From positions 62,001-126,000 of the forward strand of contig NZ_WUQJ01000018.1 in assembly GCF_011074955.1 (NCBI RefSeq): 64,000 nucleotides of DNA. The letters are read 5' to 3'. Shown here piece after piece: positions 1-8,437 of the stretch. The notes under the pieces are model-generated. The model saw only the letters and a program-made list of their open reading frames with translations. It ran no database searches and was not told where the DNA came from. The translations under genes and the position numbers were made by a program. The stretch's first letter is position 1; every line of letters starts with the position of its first letter. Source of the stretch: Marinobacter caseinilyticus. Lineage in GTDB: Bacteria; Pseudomonadota; Gammaproteobacteria; Pseudomonadales; Oleiphilaceae.

Positions 1-535
1 CGGCCCCATCGCACTACAAAAAGTGCTGACAGTGTTACCGAAAAATTTTCCGGCGCCCATTGTGCTGGTGCAGCATATGCCTGCGAGTTTCACGCCGGCG
101 TTTGCGGATCGCCTCAACAAGTTGTGCAACATCGACGTGCGCGAGGCAAAAGAGGGCGACGTGCTCAAGCCTGGCCTGGCATTGCTGGCGCCGGGTGGCA
201 AGCAGATGATGATTGAAAATCGGGGTGGACAAGGCCGGGTCCGTATTTTGCCCGGGGATGAGCGACTGAACTACAAACCTTGTGCCGACGTCACGTTTGG
301 CTCCCTCGCCCGGAGCTTTCCTGGTAAGACATTGGGCGTCATCCTGACGGGGATGGGGGCGGACGGCAAAGAGGGTTGTCGCTTAATGAAAGCGTCCGGC
401 TCGATCGTCTGGTCCCAGGATGAAAAAACTTCCGTTATTTACGGTATGCCCATGGCGGTCGCTAAAGCGGGCTTATCGGATGAGGTGTTACCACTGCAGG
501 ACATCGGCAACCGGCTTATGGAAGGCGTTAGCTGA
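1..535 (+). CDS. cheB: CheB, chemotaxis protein-glutamate methylesterase (3' part)
   Basis: This is the C-terminal methylesterase domain of CheB, which removes methyl groups from chemoreceptor glutamates during adaptation. The frame is open from base 2, so the gene begins before the window. The visible residues start with GPIALQKVLT, just after the point where the family's catalytic Ser lies, so that Ser and the receiver domain are outside. The catalytic His is seen in VLVQHMPASF and the catalytic Asp in GMGADGKEG. The stop codon overlaps the motC start (TGATG), which suggests translational coupling in a chemotaxis/motor operon. Confidence 0.95.
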   Translation, partial: GPIALQKVLTVLPKNFPAPIVLVQHMPASFTPAFADRLNKLCNIDVREAKEGDVLKPGLALLAPGGKQMMIENRGGQGRVRILPGDERLNYKPCADVTFGSLARSFPGKTLGVILTGMGADGKEGCRLMKASGSIVWSQDEKTSVIYGMPMAVAKAGLSDEVLPLQDIGNRLMEGVS

Positions 536-1275
536 TGGACATTCTGAGCTTACTCGGCATCATTCTGGCATTTGTCGCAATTCTGGGCGGCAATTTGCTG
601 GAGGGCGGCGCATTGAGCTCTCTGTTCAACGGTCCGGCGGCGTTGATTGTTGTGGGGGGGACGTTGGCTGCGACCGCGCTTCAGACCTCCTGGCCGGTGC
701 TCCGACGCGCGTTTTCGCAACTCCGTTGGGTGTTCCTGCCACCGTATGTGGGCCTGGAAGACGGTATTGGGAAAGTCATCGACTGGAGTGTCAGGGCGCG
801 CAAACAGGGGCTGCTTGGTCTGGAGGGCCTGGCGGAACGGGAGCCTGAGACCTTTGCTCGCAAGGGCCTGCAGCTCTTGGTAGACGGTGCTGAACCGGAA
901 TCGATTCGCAGCATTATGGAGGTCGATCTGGAATCCCGTGAGCAGCGGGACCTGGATGCGGCGCGGGTGTTTGAAGCAATGGGTGGCTATTCGCCCACCA
1001 TTGGCATTATCGGTGCGGTGATGGGGCTGATCCAGGTGATGACCAACCTGGAAAATCCCAGCACGCTCGGCGCTGGCATTGCGACGGCATTCGTGGCAAC
1101 CATTTACGGGGTCGCGTTGGCCAACCTGCTGTTTTTCCCCGTTGCCAACAAGCTTCGAGGGCTGGTGAGTGTGCGTGTGCGCTATGAGGACATGATGATT
1201 GACGGCATCATTGCCATTGCGGAAGGTGAGAACCCCCGCTCCATAGAGTTACGACTGCGTGGGTTTTTGCACTGA
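535..1275 (+). CDS. motC: MotC, flagellar motor stator protein (MotA family)
   Basis: MotA/PomA-family stator subunit of 246 residues. It forms the ion channel and torque-generating part of the flagellar stator together with the MotB-like partner encoded next. Four hydrophobic segments are visible at about residues 3-22, 33-50, 155-172 and 180-202, with a cytoplasmic loop between the second and third. The third carries the conserved Pro in YSPTIGIIGAVMGL. Gene order (cheB-motC-motD-parA) is that of the second stator locus of Pseudomonas, so MotC is preferred over MotA. Whether the coupling ion is H+ or Na+ cannot be read from the sequence. Confidence 0.93.
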   Translation: MDILSLLGIILAFVAILGGNLLEGGALSSLFNGPAALIVVGGTLAATALQTSWPVLRRAFSQLRWVFLPPYVGLEDGIGKVIDWSVRARKQGLLGLEGLAEREPETFARKGLQLLVDGAEPESIRSIMEVDLESREQRDLDAARVFEAMGGYSPTIGIIGAVMGLIQVMTNLENPSTLGAGIATAFVATIYGVALANLLFFPVANKLRGLVSVRVRYEDMMIDGIIAIAEGENPRSIELRLRGFLH

Positions 1276-1357
1276 TGCCACCTACGTACTGCTTGATCCA
1301 ACGGTCGCTGCCCGGCAGTAATCGACCCCGTCCCAATGCCCTGGACGGAGGGTAGTC

Positions 1358-2137
1358 GTGCGACGCCGGCGATCCACTCGGGATGAATTTCATAACAAAG
1401 AGCGTTGGCTGATTTCCTACGCTGATTTTATCACCCTCCTGTTCGCTTTTTTCGTCGTGATGTATTCCGTGTCCTCGGTCAATGAAGGCAAATACAAGGT
1501 GCTGTCCGAGACCCTGACTGGCGTGTTCAATGCACCCCAGCGAACCGTAAACCCGATTGAAGTGGGTGAGCAGGCGCCGGAGACGCTGCCGTCGCGCGAG
1601 CAAGTGATCCCTCTGCCTGTGACCGAGGCTCCACGGAACCCAGAAACGGACGAACAGCAGCGCAGTGAAGCGCTGCGGGCCATGGCAGACCAGTTGGCGT
1701 TGGAGTTTGATGAGCTGATCAATCAGGGCGTGGTGACGCTTGAGACCAGCGATCGCTGGATCGAACTGAGCCTCCGCAACAGTCTGTTGTTCGGCAGTGG
1801 AGACGCCGAGCCGCATTTTGACGCGTTTGAGTTGCTTGAGTCGATCGCCAGAGTGCTGACGTCTCGCGACAATGCGGTGCGGGTGGAGGGATTTACCGAC
1901 AACCGGCCAATACAGACATCGGCCTTTCCTTCCAACTGGGAGTTGTCCACCGCCCGCGCCGCGGCCGTTGTGCGTGTGTTGGCTATGGAGGGTGTCGAAC
2001 CTCAACGCATGGCGGCCATCGGCTACGGCGAATTCCAGCCGGTCGCACGCAACGATACAAACGAAGGGCGCAGTCGTAATCGTCGCGTGGTCCTGCTGAT
2101 CTCCCGGGACGCCAGTATCCGCGGGGCGATGCGTTAA
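1358..2137 (+). CDS. motD: MotD, flagellar motor stator protein (MotB family)
   Basis: MotB-type stator subunit of 259 residues that anchors the stator to peptidoglycan. A single membrane helix near residues 18-38 carries the ion-binding Asp (Asp23 in SYADFITLLF). The C-terminal OmpA-like peptidoglycan-binding domain (about 165-253) shows VEGFTDNRPI, ELSTARAAAVV and SRNRRVVLLI. The GTG start at 1358 is chosen because GGAGGG lies just upstream and the basic N-terminus typical of MotB follows. It is paired with motC, 82 bases upstream. Confidence 0.93.
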   Translation: MRRRRSTRDEFHNKERWLISYADFITLLFAFFVVMYSVSSVNEGKYKVLSETLTGVFNAPQRTVNPIEVGEQAPETLPSREQVIPLPVTEAPRNPETDEQQRSEALRAMADQLALEFDELINQGVVTLETSDRWIELSLRNSLLFGSGDAEPHFDAFELLESIARVLTSRDNAVRVEGFTDNRPIQTSAFPSNWELSTARAAAVVRVLAMEGVEPQRMAAIGYGEFQPVARNDTNEGRSRNRRVVLLISRDASIRGAMR

Positions 2138-2215
2138 GCTTCGGCATATTGGCATGGTTTCTGTATTTCTTTTTTTGCACCGTTCAAAATCGGGCAATAA
2201 ATTGCCGTGCCTTCT

Positions 2216-2242
2216 TCAAGGAACGCCGCGTTTCGCCGATAA
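2216..2242 (+). promoter_or_regulatory. sigma-28 (FliA) promoter before parA
   Basis: TCAAG at 2216-2220 and GCCGATAA at 2235-2242 are separated by 14 bases. This matches the sigma-28 pattern (TAAAG/TCAAG, 14 bases, GCCGATAA) at every position of the -10 element. It lies 37 bases before the parA start in an otherwise non-coding 141-base gap, so it probably makes the parA-parP-cheW group a late flagellar transcript. Confidence 0.8.
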
Positions 2243-2278
2243 GCAGATTCAGAACAGTTAAATACCCGGGGAGTCAGT

Positions 2279-3067
2279 GTGCGAATTTGGGCCATAGCCA
2301 ATCAAAAAGGCGGTGTCGGTAAGACGACCACCGTGGTAGCCCTTGCCGGACTTCTGGCGGGCCGGGGTAAGCGTGTGCTGGTGGTGGATCTGGACCCGCA
2401 CGGCTCTCTGACCAGCTGGTTTGGCCTGGATCCGGATACTCTGGCCCACAGTGTCTTTGATCTGTTTCAACATCAGGGCAAAGTGCCCGATGGTTTACCG
2501 GCGCAGTTGGTTACCGAGACCCATTGTCAGGGTATGTCGCTGCTGCCGGCCAGTACGGCGCTGGCGACACTTGAACGACGGATGATCGGGGTTGAGGGTA
2601 TGGGGTTGATCATGTCCCGCGCGCTGGCGCAATTATGGGACGATTTCGATTACGTGCTGCTCGATAATACGCCGTCGCTGGGGGTATTGATGGTGAACGC
2701 TCTGGCCGCCGCACAACACCTGATTATCCCGGTGCAAACGGAGTTTCTGGCCATCAAGGGTCTGGAGCGCATGTTGCACACACTTGAAATGATTATGCGT
2801 TCGCAAAAGAAAAAGCTTGCTTACACCATCGTGCCCACTCTGTTTGACCGTCGCACCCAGGCGTCGGTGAAGAGTTTGAATACCCTGCGTAAAAACCACC
2901 CCGACACGCTATGGCGTTTTGCGATTCCGGTGGACACCAAATTCCGGGACGCCAGTCAGGCCGGCTTGGTGCCGTCTGACCTGGATCCAGAAACCCATGG
3001 CGTGCGAGCCTACCGTCGCTTACTTGAGGACCTGGTCAGCAGCGCAATGCAGGCGGGAACCAAGTAA
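2279..3067 (+). CDS. parA: ParA-family ATPase for polar chemotaxis arrays (ParC-like)
   Basis: ParA/MinD-type ATPase of 262 residues. The deviant Walker A motif KGGVGKTT is at residues 10-17 and the second motif VLVVDLDPHGS is at about 34-44. Within flagellar/chemotaxis clusters this orphan ParA (ParC in Vibrio) positions chemoreceptor arrays at the cell pole rather than segregating DNA, and no parB follows. The GTG start at 2279 follows GGGGAG and gives the normal N-terminus. A sigma-28 promoter lies directly upstream, and the parP-like gene follows after 61 bases. Confidence 0.92.
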   Translation: MRIWAIANQKGGVGKTTTVVALAGLLAGRGKRVLVVDLDPHGSLTSWFGLDPDTLAHSVFDLFQHQGKVPDGLPAQLVTETHCQGMSLLPASTALATLERRMIGVEGMGLIMSRALAQLWDDFDYVLLDNTPSLGVLMVNALAAAQHLIIPVQTEFLAIKGLERMLHTLEMIMRSQKKKLAYTIVPTLFDRRTQASVKSLNTLRKNHPDTLWRFAIPVDTKFRDASQAGLVPSDLDPETHGVRAYRRLLEDLVSSAMQAGTK

Positions 3068-3128
3068 TGCCCGCTGCCAATCTTTTGACATTGCAGGCCT
3101 TGGGCCCGGTAATGATCCAGGGGGCGCC

Positions 3129-3923
3129 ATGACGTCCTCTCGTAAGCTGGACCAAGCGGACCCAGCGACGGCGCTTGCCAGTTATCTGGATGAACTGTTA
3201 CAAACGGCCACCGACAGCGCTCGGGAAGACGAAGTTGCAGCGCCGGCAGTGGCGTTAACGATACCGGCCAGAACGCCCGTGGTATCAGCACCGGCCGCCA
3301 AGGCGGAGCTGGCCCCGGCACCGGTGGTGCCGAAGCCTGCTCCACCACTACCGGTGAGCCGACTGCAAGAAGCGCGCGTTCGCAATACGCCAACTCCGGT
3401 TGTCGGTCCAATAGCCGAACAGGAACAGCCACCGGCGGACGCCCCGCCTTCGGTCCGCCCTGACTGGTCTGAAAAACCGTTCGAATGTCTTATCTTCCGC
3501 GTGGCGGGCCTGCAGTTGGCTGTACCTTTGGTGTTGTTGGGCGCCATTCACCGCATGGAAGCCAAGGTTAAGCCAATACCCGGGCGACCGCCCTGGTACA
3601 TGGGCATGTTGCCAGATCGGGATCATAATTTGCGGGTTGTAGACACGGCACAGTGGATTATGGCGGGGCGAGTGCCGGAGGGTGCCCGAGAAGGCTATCA
3701 GTTTGTAATCCGGCTGGACGACAGTGAGTGGGCGTTGGCCTGTGACGACGTCGCACAGTCGTTTACCCTCGACCCGAACGAGGTTCGCTGGCGATCAACC
3801 CGCAGCAAACGACCTTGGCTGGCGGGTACGGTCATAAAGCACATGTGCGCCTTGATTGACGTTGGTACTATGGCTAACTTGCTGGCGCGGGCTGAGCGCG
3901 AGCATCGGCTGGCACTGGAATAA
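3129..3923 (+). CDS. parP: CheW-domain protein, ParP-like array integration factor
   Basis: Protein of 264 residues with a Pro/Ala-rich linker (about residues 35-110) and a C-terminal CheW-like domain (about 115-250) that begins at FECLIFRVAGLQLAVPL. In vibrios, ParP sits between parC and cheW, carries a CheW-like domain, and holds polar chemotaxis arrays together. Position and architecture match here. The ATG at 3129 is chosen because AGGGGG lies just before it. Reading further upstream in this frame runs back into parA. The assignment to ParP rests on synteny and domain order. Confidence 0.8.
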   Translation: MTSSRKLDQADPATALASYLDELLQTATDSAREDEVAAPAVALTIPARTPVVSAPAAKAELAPAPVVPKPAPPLPVSRLQEARVRNTPTPVVGPIAEQEQPPADAPPSVRPDWSEKPFECLIFRVAGLQLAVPLVLLGAIHRMEAKVKPIPGRPPWYMGMLPDRDHNLRVVDTAQWIMAGRVPEGAREGYQFVIRLDDSEWALACDDVAQSFTLDPNEVRWRSTRSKRPWLAGTVIKHMCALIDVGTMANLLARAEREHRLALE

Positions 3924-3983
3924 CGCGAGAGCAGCACCGCTTGTAGCGGCTGGCCCGAAATCCGGAATGAAATCGGAGCAGGC

Positions 3984-3998
3984 TGGCACGGTTTATGC
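3984..3998 (+). promoter_or_regulatory. sigma-54-like -24/-12 element before cheW
   Basis: TGGCACG at 3984-3990, four bases, then ATGC at 3995-3998. The invariant GG and GC are 10 bases apart as sigma-54 requires, and only the first base of TTGC differs. It lies 87 bases before the cheW start in the 161-base parP-cheW gap. RpoN control is common for polar flagellar genes, but the site is untested and could be a chance match. Confidence 0.5.
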
Positions 3999-4084
3999 CC
4001 TGAACTATAGTATGGGGCGCGGATGATGATTTTTTGACAATCAGGTTGTTCCGTTCGGGCAGCCTGTTCAGGAGAACGTGCATT

Positions 4085-4573
4085 ATGGCTTCCCAGAGTG
4101 GACAACAGAATCAGGGTCAAGACGATCAGGTATTGCAGTACGTTACATTTCGGTTGGATGAGGAGACTTACGGGATTGGCGTAATGCAAATCCAGGAGGT
4201 TCTGCGTTACACCGAAATTGCCCCGGTTCCCGGTGCTCCAGACTACGTATTGGGGATTATCAACCTGCGCGGCAACGTGGTGACAGTGATTGATACCCGC
4301 CGTCGGTTTGGGCTGGCCGATGCAGAGGTGACGGATGCCACTCGCATTGTGGTGATGGAATCCTCCAATCAGGTGATGGGTATTCTGGTGGACTCCGTCG
4401 CTGAAGTGGTTTACCTGAAGTCCAGTGAGATTGAAACGGCCCCGAACGTGGGGAACGAAGAGAGCGCCAAGTTTATTCAGGGCGTGTGTAACAAAAACGG
4501 CGAACTCATCATCCTGGTTGAGTTTGACAAAATGCTGACAGACCACGAATGGGCCGAAATCGCATCTTTCTGA
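4085..4573 (+). CDS. cheW: CheW, chemotaxis coupling protein
   Basis: Coupling protein of 162 residues that links chemoreceptors to the kinase CheA. The whole protein is one CheW domain: QYVTFRLDEETYGIGVMQIQEV, then VPGAPDYVLGIINLRGNVV, then a C-terminal ILVEFDKML. The ATG at 4085 follows GGAGAACG and gives a normal-length CheW; an earlier in-frame start would add 17 unlike residues. It is in line with parA-parP and before a DUF2802 gene, as in Pseudomonas and Vibrio. Confidence 0.95.
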   Translation: MASQSGQQNQGQDDQVLQYVTFRLDEETYGIGVMQIQEVLRYTEIAPVPGAPDYVLGIINLRGNVVTVIDTRRRFGLADAEVTDATRIVVMESSNQVMGILVDSVAEVVYLKSSEIETAPNVGNEESAKFIQGVCNKNGELIILVEFDKMLTDHEWAEIASF

Positions 4574-4647
4574 TCGGATAAGTCGCCGTTGGAAGGGTAG
4601 GGATTGAGGCGAATGTCGATGGTCATACTCCTTAGGAGCACATAGAG

Positions 4648-5058
4648 ATGGGCATGACAATCGATTTGGCTGGCGGCATGACTGCCCTCGTTCCCTGGAT
4701 TTTGACCTTTGGCGCACTGAGCTTGCTGTTCGTGCAGGCGGTCCTGTCCCGACGCCAGATTGGTTTGCTCCGGCAGCAGCTCAAAGACCGCTGCGATACG
4801 CTCGGACGCGAACTGCACGCCACCGGCAGCGGCAGCATGGGCGTGGGACACCGAGTGGTGACCTGTGAACGCCAGTTGCACGAGTTGCGCGGCCTGATGG
4901 ATGAAATGCGTCAGAACGACCCACTTCGGGTGTCCTATGATGAAGCGTCCCGGCTGGTGGAGTTGGGCGCCGATATTGACGATCTGATGAACACCTGTGG
5001 TATTTCACGCCCGGAAGCCGAATTGGTGGCGGCGCTTAAACACCGTCAAGCAGCATAA
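4648..5058 (+). CDS. DUF2802 protein of the chemotaxis locus
   Basis: Protein of 136 residues with one N-terminal membrane helix (about 10-30), a coiled-coil-like cytoplasmic stretch (about 35-95), and the DUF2802 C-terminus, a helix-turn-helix-like module with YDEASRLVELGADIDDLMNT and GISRPEAELVAAL. DUF2802 genes regularly follow cheW in polar-flagellate gammaproteobacteria. Their molecular role is not settled. It has its own ribosome site (TTAGGAG) and is the last plus-strand gene of the motility group. Confidence 0.82.
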   Translation: MGMTIDLAGGMTALVPWILTFGALSLLFVQAVLSRRQIGLLRQQLKDRCDTLGRELHATGSGSMGVGHRVVTCERQLHELRGLMDEMRQNDPLRVSYDEASRLVELGADIDDLMNTCGISRPEAELVAALKHRQAA

Positions 5059-5089
5059 TGCCGCCGATTGCCTGACCGGAGCGAGAGCC

Positions 5090-5377
5090 TTATACCCCTG
5101 CGTCGGCAGGGGTTTTGCCTTGCAGGTTAAAGGCAAACGCCAGAATTTCGGCGATGATCTGATACAGCGTTTCTGGTATTTCCTCGTCCAGGTTCAGGCG
5201 CGCTAAAATCGCCGCAAGTTCCGGATTTTCGTAGAGCGGCACACCATGCTCTCTGGCAATACGAATAATCTCTTCCGCAATGTCATCGAGCCCGCTGGCA
5301 GCCACCGTGGGGGCCCGATTGCCGTCGTACTTCAGTGCCACTGCGGTTTCCCGTTGGGGGTGTTGTTCTTCCGTCAT
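5090..5377 (-). CDS. FlhB C-terminal-like export switch protein
   Basis: Small protein of 95 residues that resembles only the cytoplasmic C-terminal domain of FlhB/YscU, the substrate-specificity switch of flagellar export. It shows TAVALKYDGNRAPTV, DIAEEIIRIAREHGVPLYE and EIPETLYQIIAEILAFA. The NPTH autocleavage site of true FlhB is not present. ATG 5377 is preferred because AAGGGAG lies 7 bases upstream; a start at 5437 would add 20 residues without a clear ribosome site. It follows the FliK-like gene, a pairing that implies a role in hook-length or export control. Confidence 0.85.
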   Translation of the reverse strand: MTEEQHPQRETAVALKYDGNRAPTVAASGLDDIAEEIIRIAREHGVPLYENPELAAILARLNLDEEIPETLYQIIAEILAFAFNLQGKTPADAGV

Positions 5378-5460
5378 GCCTTGCTCCCTTAAAACCTCTC
5401 GTTGGGCGGCAGCCCCGTGTTGCGGCGTCGCCATCATGCCGGGCCGGCAGGCACCGTCGT

Positions 5461-6858
5461 TCAGGCTCGGGTATCAATCAGCCGTTGCTCCAGTTTGGTG
5501 GTGGCGCCTTGCGGGCTGCCGCGTCGGCAATCGAGGTCCACTACCTCCAGCCCGAGCTCAGTGAGCCGCGCCCTCAACTGGTCGAGTTCTGCTTGCGCCT
5601 GTTGAAGCGTCGCCTGTTTTTCCGCCCACACCCGGGCGGATACCTGCAGCTCACGCAGAGACACCTCAAAATAGACCGGACCGGAATCATCCAGGTCCAG
5701 CGCCAGTGAAAACCGCCATTCCGCGACCCGGGCCGATTTGCGTTGGTCATCACCTTCCCGCTCGTCAGCGGCATACTGCTCCAACCTGAGTTGGGCCACC
5801 CGGGGTTCGTTTTGCGGTGTCACCCAGGGCAGGTCAATCAGCCAGGTGGCCGGTGCCGGGGTGTCTGCAGTAGCTCGGTTGGTTAGCATTTGGCTGTGAA
5901 GTTGATTAACCGATATTCGATTGAGCATGCCGGCCAGCAACCTCAAGGTCTGCCCCACATTTAAAGGCTCCGAACGTGAAGCCGCTGGAGGCGGTGGCAG
6001 TTGATTGGGAAATTGCAGCGGCGCCTGAACCAATTCATGGCTAGCCAGTGGTGTGAATCGATTAAAATGTTCGGTGGCCAATCCCTGTTGGGCTAGCAGC
6101 GTGGTGACAATCCGGGTGAGCGCCAGTTTCAGGTCCGGCAACGCGGCATCCGGTGTGCGGGTCAGCCGGGCTTCCGCAAACAGGCCGCTCTCAGCAATCC
6201 AGGTTTTCACCTGTGTCGCCAGCGGGCTGGACGGCGGGCTGCCTTGTGGTCCGGTCCCGGCTTTGGTGGCCGTTGCCGACGCTGGTGAGGTATGGGTCAG
6301 GGCCGTGCTCACCGGCAGCCGTGCCACCAACTGCCTGATCGCCTCCTGCGTGCTCGCCGGTAACGTTTGTGGCGTCAGTCGCAACGTTTCACTTTGCCCC
6401 GATGATGGCAGCGCCGCCATGAGTTGACTTAAACCGCTGTCCAGGCGTTGCTGCCAGGGCAGCCGCTGTGCCAATGCTTCAGCGATCCGGGTGTCTGGCG
6501 TCGGTGCCAGCTTGGCGATCAGCTGCAACTCGTTGCCGGCTCGCATTATTTTCACCCAGTCGCCGGGTTCCAGCTTGGTCTCGCCGATTGCAGCCCGTAC
6601 CAGCAGGCTTTGACCGCGAAGCTCAAGGATGGCATCACCCGCCACACCGGGCTGGCGATTGAGTATCTCGGCCACTTTGGCGCTTACCACCTGTTGATTT
6701 TCCAGTTGCAGACGGTCGAGCAAGACCTGGGCTGATAAAAGCTGAGCCAACCCGGTTGACACCGATCCGGGCGTCTGCCCCGGCACCGGCACGCCAGTCT
6801 GCGTCGATTTAGGCGTGTCCTTGGGTACCGGCATGTGGCCGTTAATGGGTACTTTCAT
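5461..6858 (-). CDS. FliK-like flagellar hook-length control protein
   Basis: Protein of 465 residues with a long Pro/Ala/Gln-rich variable part and a FliK-type C-terminal domain (about residues 365-445). That domain shows GPVYFEVSLRELQVSARVWAE followed by a coiled helix LQQAQAELDQLRARLTELGL. FliK proteins measure the hook and switch the export apparatus. The adjacent FlhB-like gene supports this. ATG 6858 begins MKVPINGHMP; a further upstream ATG at 6933 runs through the likely ccm promoter region and is less likely. The canonical fliK may lie elsewhere, so this may be a second FliK-family protein. Confidence 0.8.
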   Translation of the reverse strand: MKVPINGHMPVPKDTPKSTQTGVPVPGQTPGSVSTGLAQLLSAQVLLDRLQLENQQVVSAKVAEILNRQPGVAGDAILELRGQSLLVRAAIGETKLEPGDWVKIMRAGNELQLIAKLAPTPDTRIAEALAQRLPWQQRLDSGLSQLMAALPSSGQSETLRLTPQTLPASTQEAIRQLVARLPVSTALTHTSPASATATKAGTGPQGSPPSSPLATQVKTWIAESGLFAEARLTRTPDAALPDLKLALTRIVTTLLAQQGLATEHFNRFTPLASHELVQAPLQFPNQLPPPPAASRSEPLNVGQTLRLLAGMLNRISVNQLHSQMLTNRATADTPAPATWLIDLPWVTPQNEPRVAQLRLEQYAADEREGDDQRKSARVAEWRFSLALDLDDSGPVYFEVSLRELQVSARVWAEKQATLQQAQAELDQLRARLTELGLEVVDLDCRRGSPQGATTKLEQRLIDTRA

Positions 6859-6941
6859 GGTTACCAACCGCTCTTGGTTTGTCGGACGGAGTGAATATCC
6901 GGAACTCGTCAGTCCACAAAGTAATTTCGCCAAGGTTTCGT

Positions 6942-6975
6942 TATAATATGGCCCGCCGGAGGCTCATGTCCTCCG
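6942..6975 (+). promoter_or_regulatory. candidate -10 element and leader hairpin before ccmA
   Basis: A perfect TATAAT lies at 6942-6947, about 115 bases before ccmA, but no good -35 hexamer is seen at 16-18 bases. It is followed by a hairpin CGGAGG / CCTCCG (6957-6962 and 6970-6975). This is a plausible start for the ccm transcript, and the support is weak. Confidence 0.3.
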
Positions 6976-7061
6976 AATGGCCCGTCGATACATCGCCGGG
7001 ATTTTGATTTTCCTGAGCCGGGCCAAACCAAGCCCAGTTTTAACAGCGCTTTGGGGCCCTG

Positions 7062-7715
7062 ATGTCTGAACAAAACGCCTCCGCTCCGTTACTCCAGGCG
7101 GTTGACCTTTACTGTGAGCGCGATGACCGAATTCTGTTTCAGGGTCTCGGATGCTCCATAGTGCCCGGGACGCTCACCCGTGTCGAGGGGCCAAATGGCT
7201 CTGGGAAAACCACCTTGTTGCGAATTCTGGCCGGACTGCACGGAGGCTTTGAGGGCGAGGTTTTATGGCGCGGAGAATCCAGAGACGCATCGCGTGAGTC
7301 GTTCCTGCGAAATTTGCTGTACATCGGTCACCGGCCTGGGGTCAAAGCGCTGTTGACGCCGCTGGAAAACCTGCGCGCGTTGATGTCCGGTCGAAGGGAG
7401 TTGGACGATGCCCGCCTCGTTGATGCTCTGGAACGCTCAGGCCTGTCTGGCTTTACAGACATACCTTGCCAGCATTTATCCGCAGGCCAGACACGCCGGG
7501 TGGCCCTGGCCCGGCTGGTGTTGTCAGACGAGCCATTGTGGATTCTGGACGAAGCGTTCACCGCCATTGATCATGATGGCGTGGCCGGCCTGGAACAGCT
7601 GCTGGCATCGAGAGTGGCGCAGGGTGGCGCAGTGATTGTGACCACCCATCACGCGCTGGCGCTACCCGGCATGAGGCGCATTCGTCTGGGGCAGGAGAGC
7701 CATTGTGAATTCTGA
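7062..7715 (+). CDS. ccmA: CcmA, haem-release ABC ATPase
   Basis: ATPase of the CcmABCD complex, which frees haem-loaded CcmE for cytochrome c maturation. It has 217 residues with Walker A GPNGSGKTT at 43-51, the ABC signature LSAGQTRRVALARL near 140, Walker B LWILDEAF near 161, and a switch His in TTHH. It is the first gene of a complete ccm operon and overlaps ccmB by 11 bases. Confidence 0.96.
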   Translation: MSEQNASAPLLQAVDLYCERDDRILFQGLGCSIVPGTLTRVEGPNGSGKTTLLRILAGLHGGFEGEVLWRGESRDASRESFLRNLLYIGHRPGVKALLTPLENLRALMSGRRELDDARLVDALERSGLSGFTDIPCQHLSAGQTRRVALARLVLSDEPLWILDEAFTAIDHDGVAGLEQLLASRVAQGGAVIVTTHHALALPGMRRIRLGQESHCEF

Positions 7716-8430
7716 ATGTCGCCCGGTGCAAGCATGCGTGCCCACCGCAGTCGGTGTTGTTCCGGCCATGTGGGCGGTGTTGCGCCGTGACCTGCGTGTC
7801 AGTTTGCGGCAGCGTCAGGACCTGTTGAATCCGTTGCTGTTCTTCGTAATGGTGGTGTCGTTGTTCCCGCTCGGAGTTAGTCCGGAAGTATCCTTTCTTC
7901 AACAGGCCGGTGCCGGTATCCTTTGGGTAGCAGCATTGTTGTCCACTTTGCTGTCGCTGGATCATATGTTTCGCCATGATTTTGACGATGGCACGTTGGA
8001 GCAACTGGTGCTGCAACCGCAACCCCTGTACCTGCTGGTGCTGGCCAAAACCGTGGCCCATTGGCTGGTCACCGGGCTGCCGTTGGTGCTGGTTGCGCCC
8101 ATGCTGGGCGTGATGGTGCACCTTGATGGGAACTCTATTGCAATATTATGTCTAACGCTGCTGATCGGAACGCCGGTGCTCAGTTTTATCGGGTCCATCG
8201 GTGCGGCGTTAACTCTGGGCTTGAGATCCGGTGGCGTTTTGTTGTCACTGCTGATCATCCCTCTGTACATACCGGTGCTAATTTTTGGCACTGGTACAGT
8301 CAACGCGGCCGTCGGGGGCGCACCGGTAGGCGCCTACCTCGCGTTGCTGGGGGCCTTTCTGGTACTGGCCATGACGTTGGCACCTTTTGCGTCGGCGGCC
8401 GCTCTGCGGATCAGCCTGTCCAACAGTTGA
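7705..8430 (+). CDS. ccmB: CcmB, haem exporter membrane subunit
   Basis: Membrane partner of CcmA with about six hydrophobic helices over 241 residues. The family N-terminus is recognisable in WAVLRRDLRVSLRQRQDLLNP. Two starts are possible: GTG 7705, which overlaps the end of ccmA, or ATG 7768, which matches the usual CcmB start just before WAVLRRDL. The latter would give 220 residues, the common length. CcmC follows after 7 bases. Confidence 0.94.
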   Translation: MNSECRPVQACVPTAVGVVPAMWAVLRRDLRVSLRQRQDLLNPLLFFVMVVSLFPLGVSPEVSFLQQAGAGILWVAALLSTLLSLDHMFRHDFDDGTLEQLVLQPQPLYLLVLAKTVAHWLVTGLPLVLVAPMLGVMVHLDGNSIAILCLTLLIGTPVLSFIGSIGAALTLGLRSGGVLLSLLIIPLYIPVLIFGTGTVNAAVGGAPVGAYLALLGAFLVLAMTLAPFASAAALRISLSNS

Positions 8431-8437
8431 GTAAGGT

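Noticed and set aside
2161..2177. T-rich stretch after motD as a terminator
   Set aside because: A T-run is present but no GC-rich stem precedes it.
1208..2197. 329-codon open frame on the minus strand
   Set aside because: Antisense to motC and motD; both plus-strand genes are full-length with conserved motifs.
2919..3128. Longer N-terminus for the ParP-like protein
   Set aside because: It would run through the end of parA in another frame. A strong ribosome site precedes ATG 3129.
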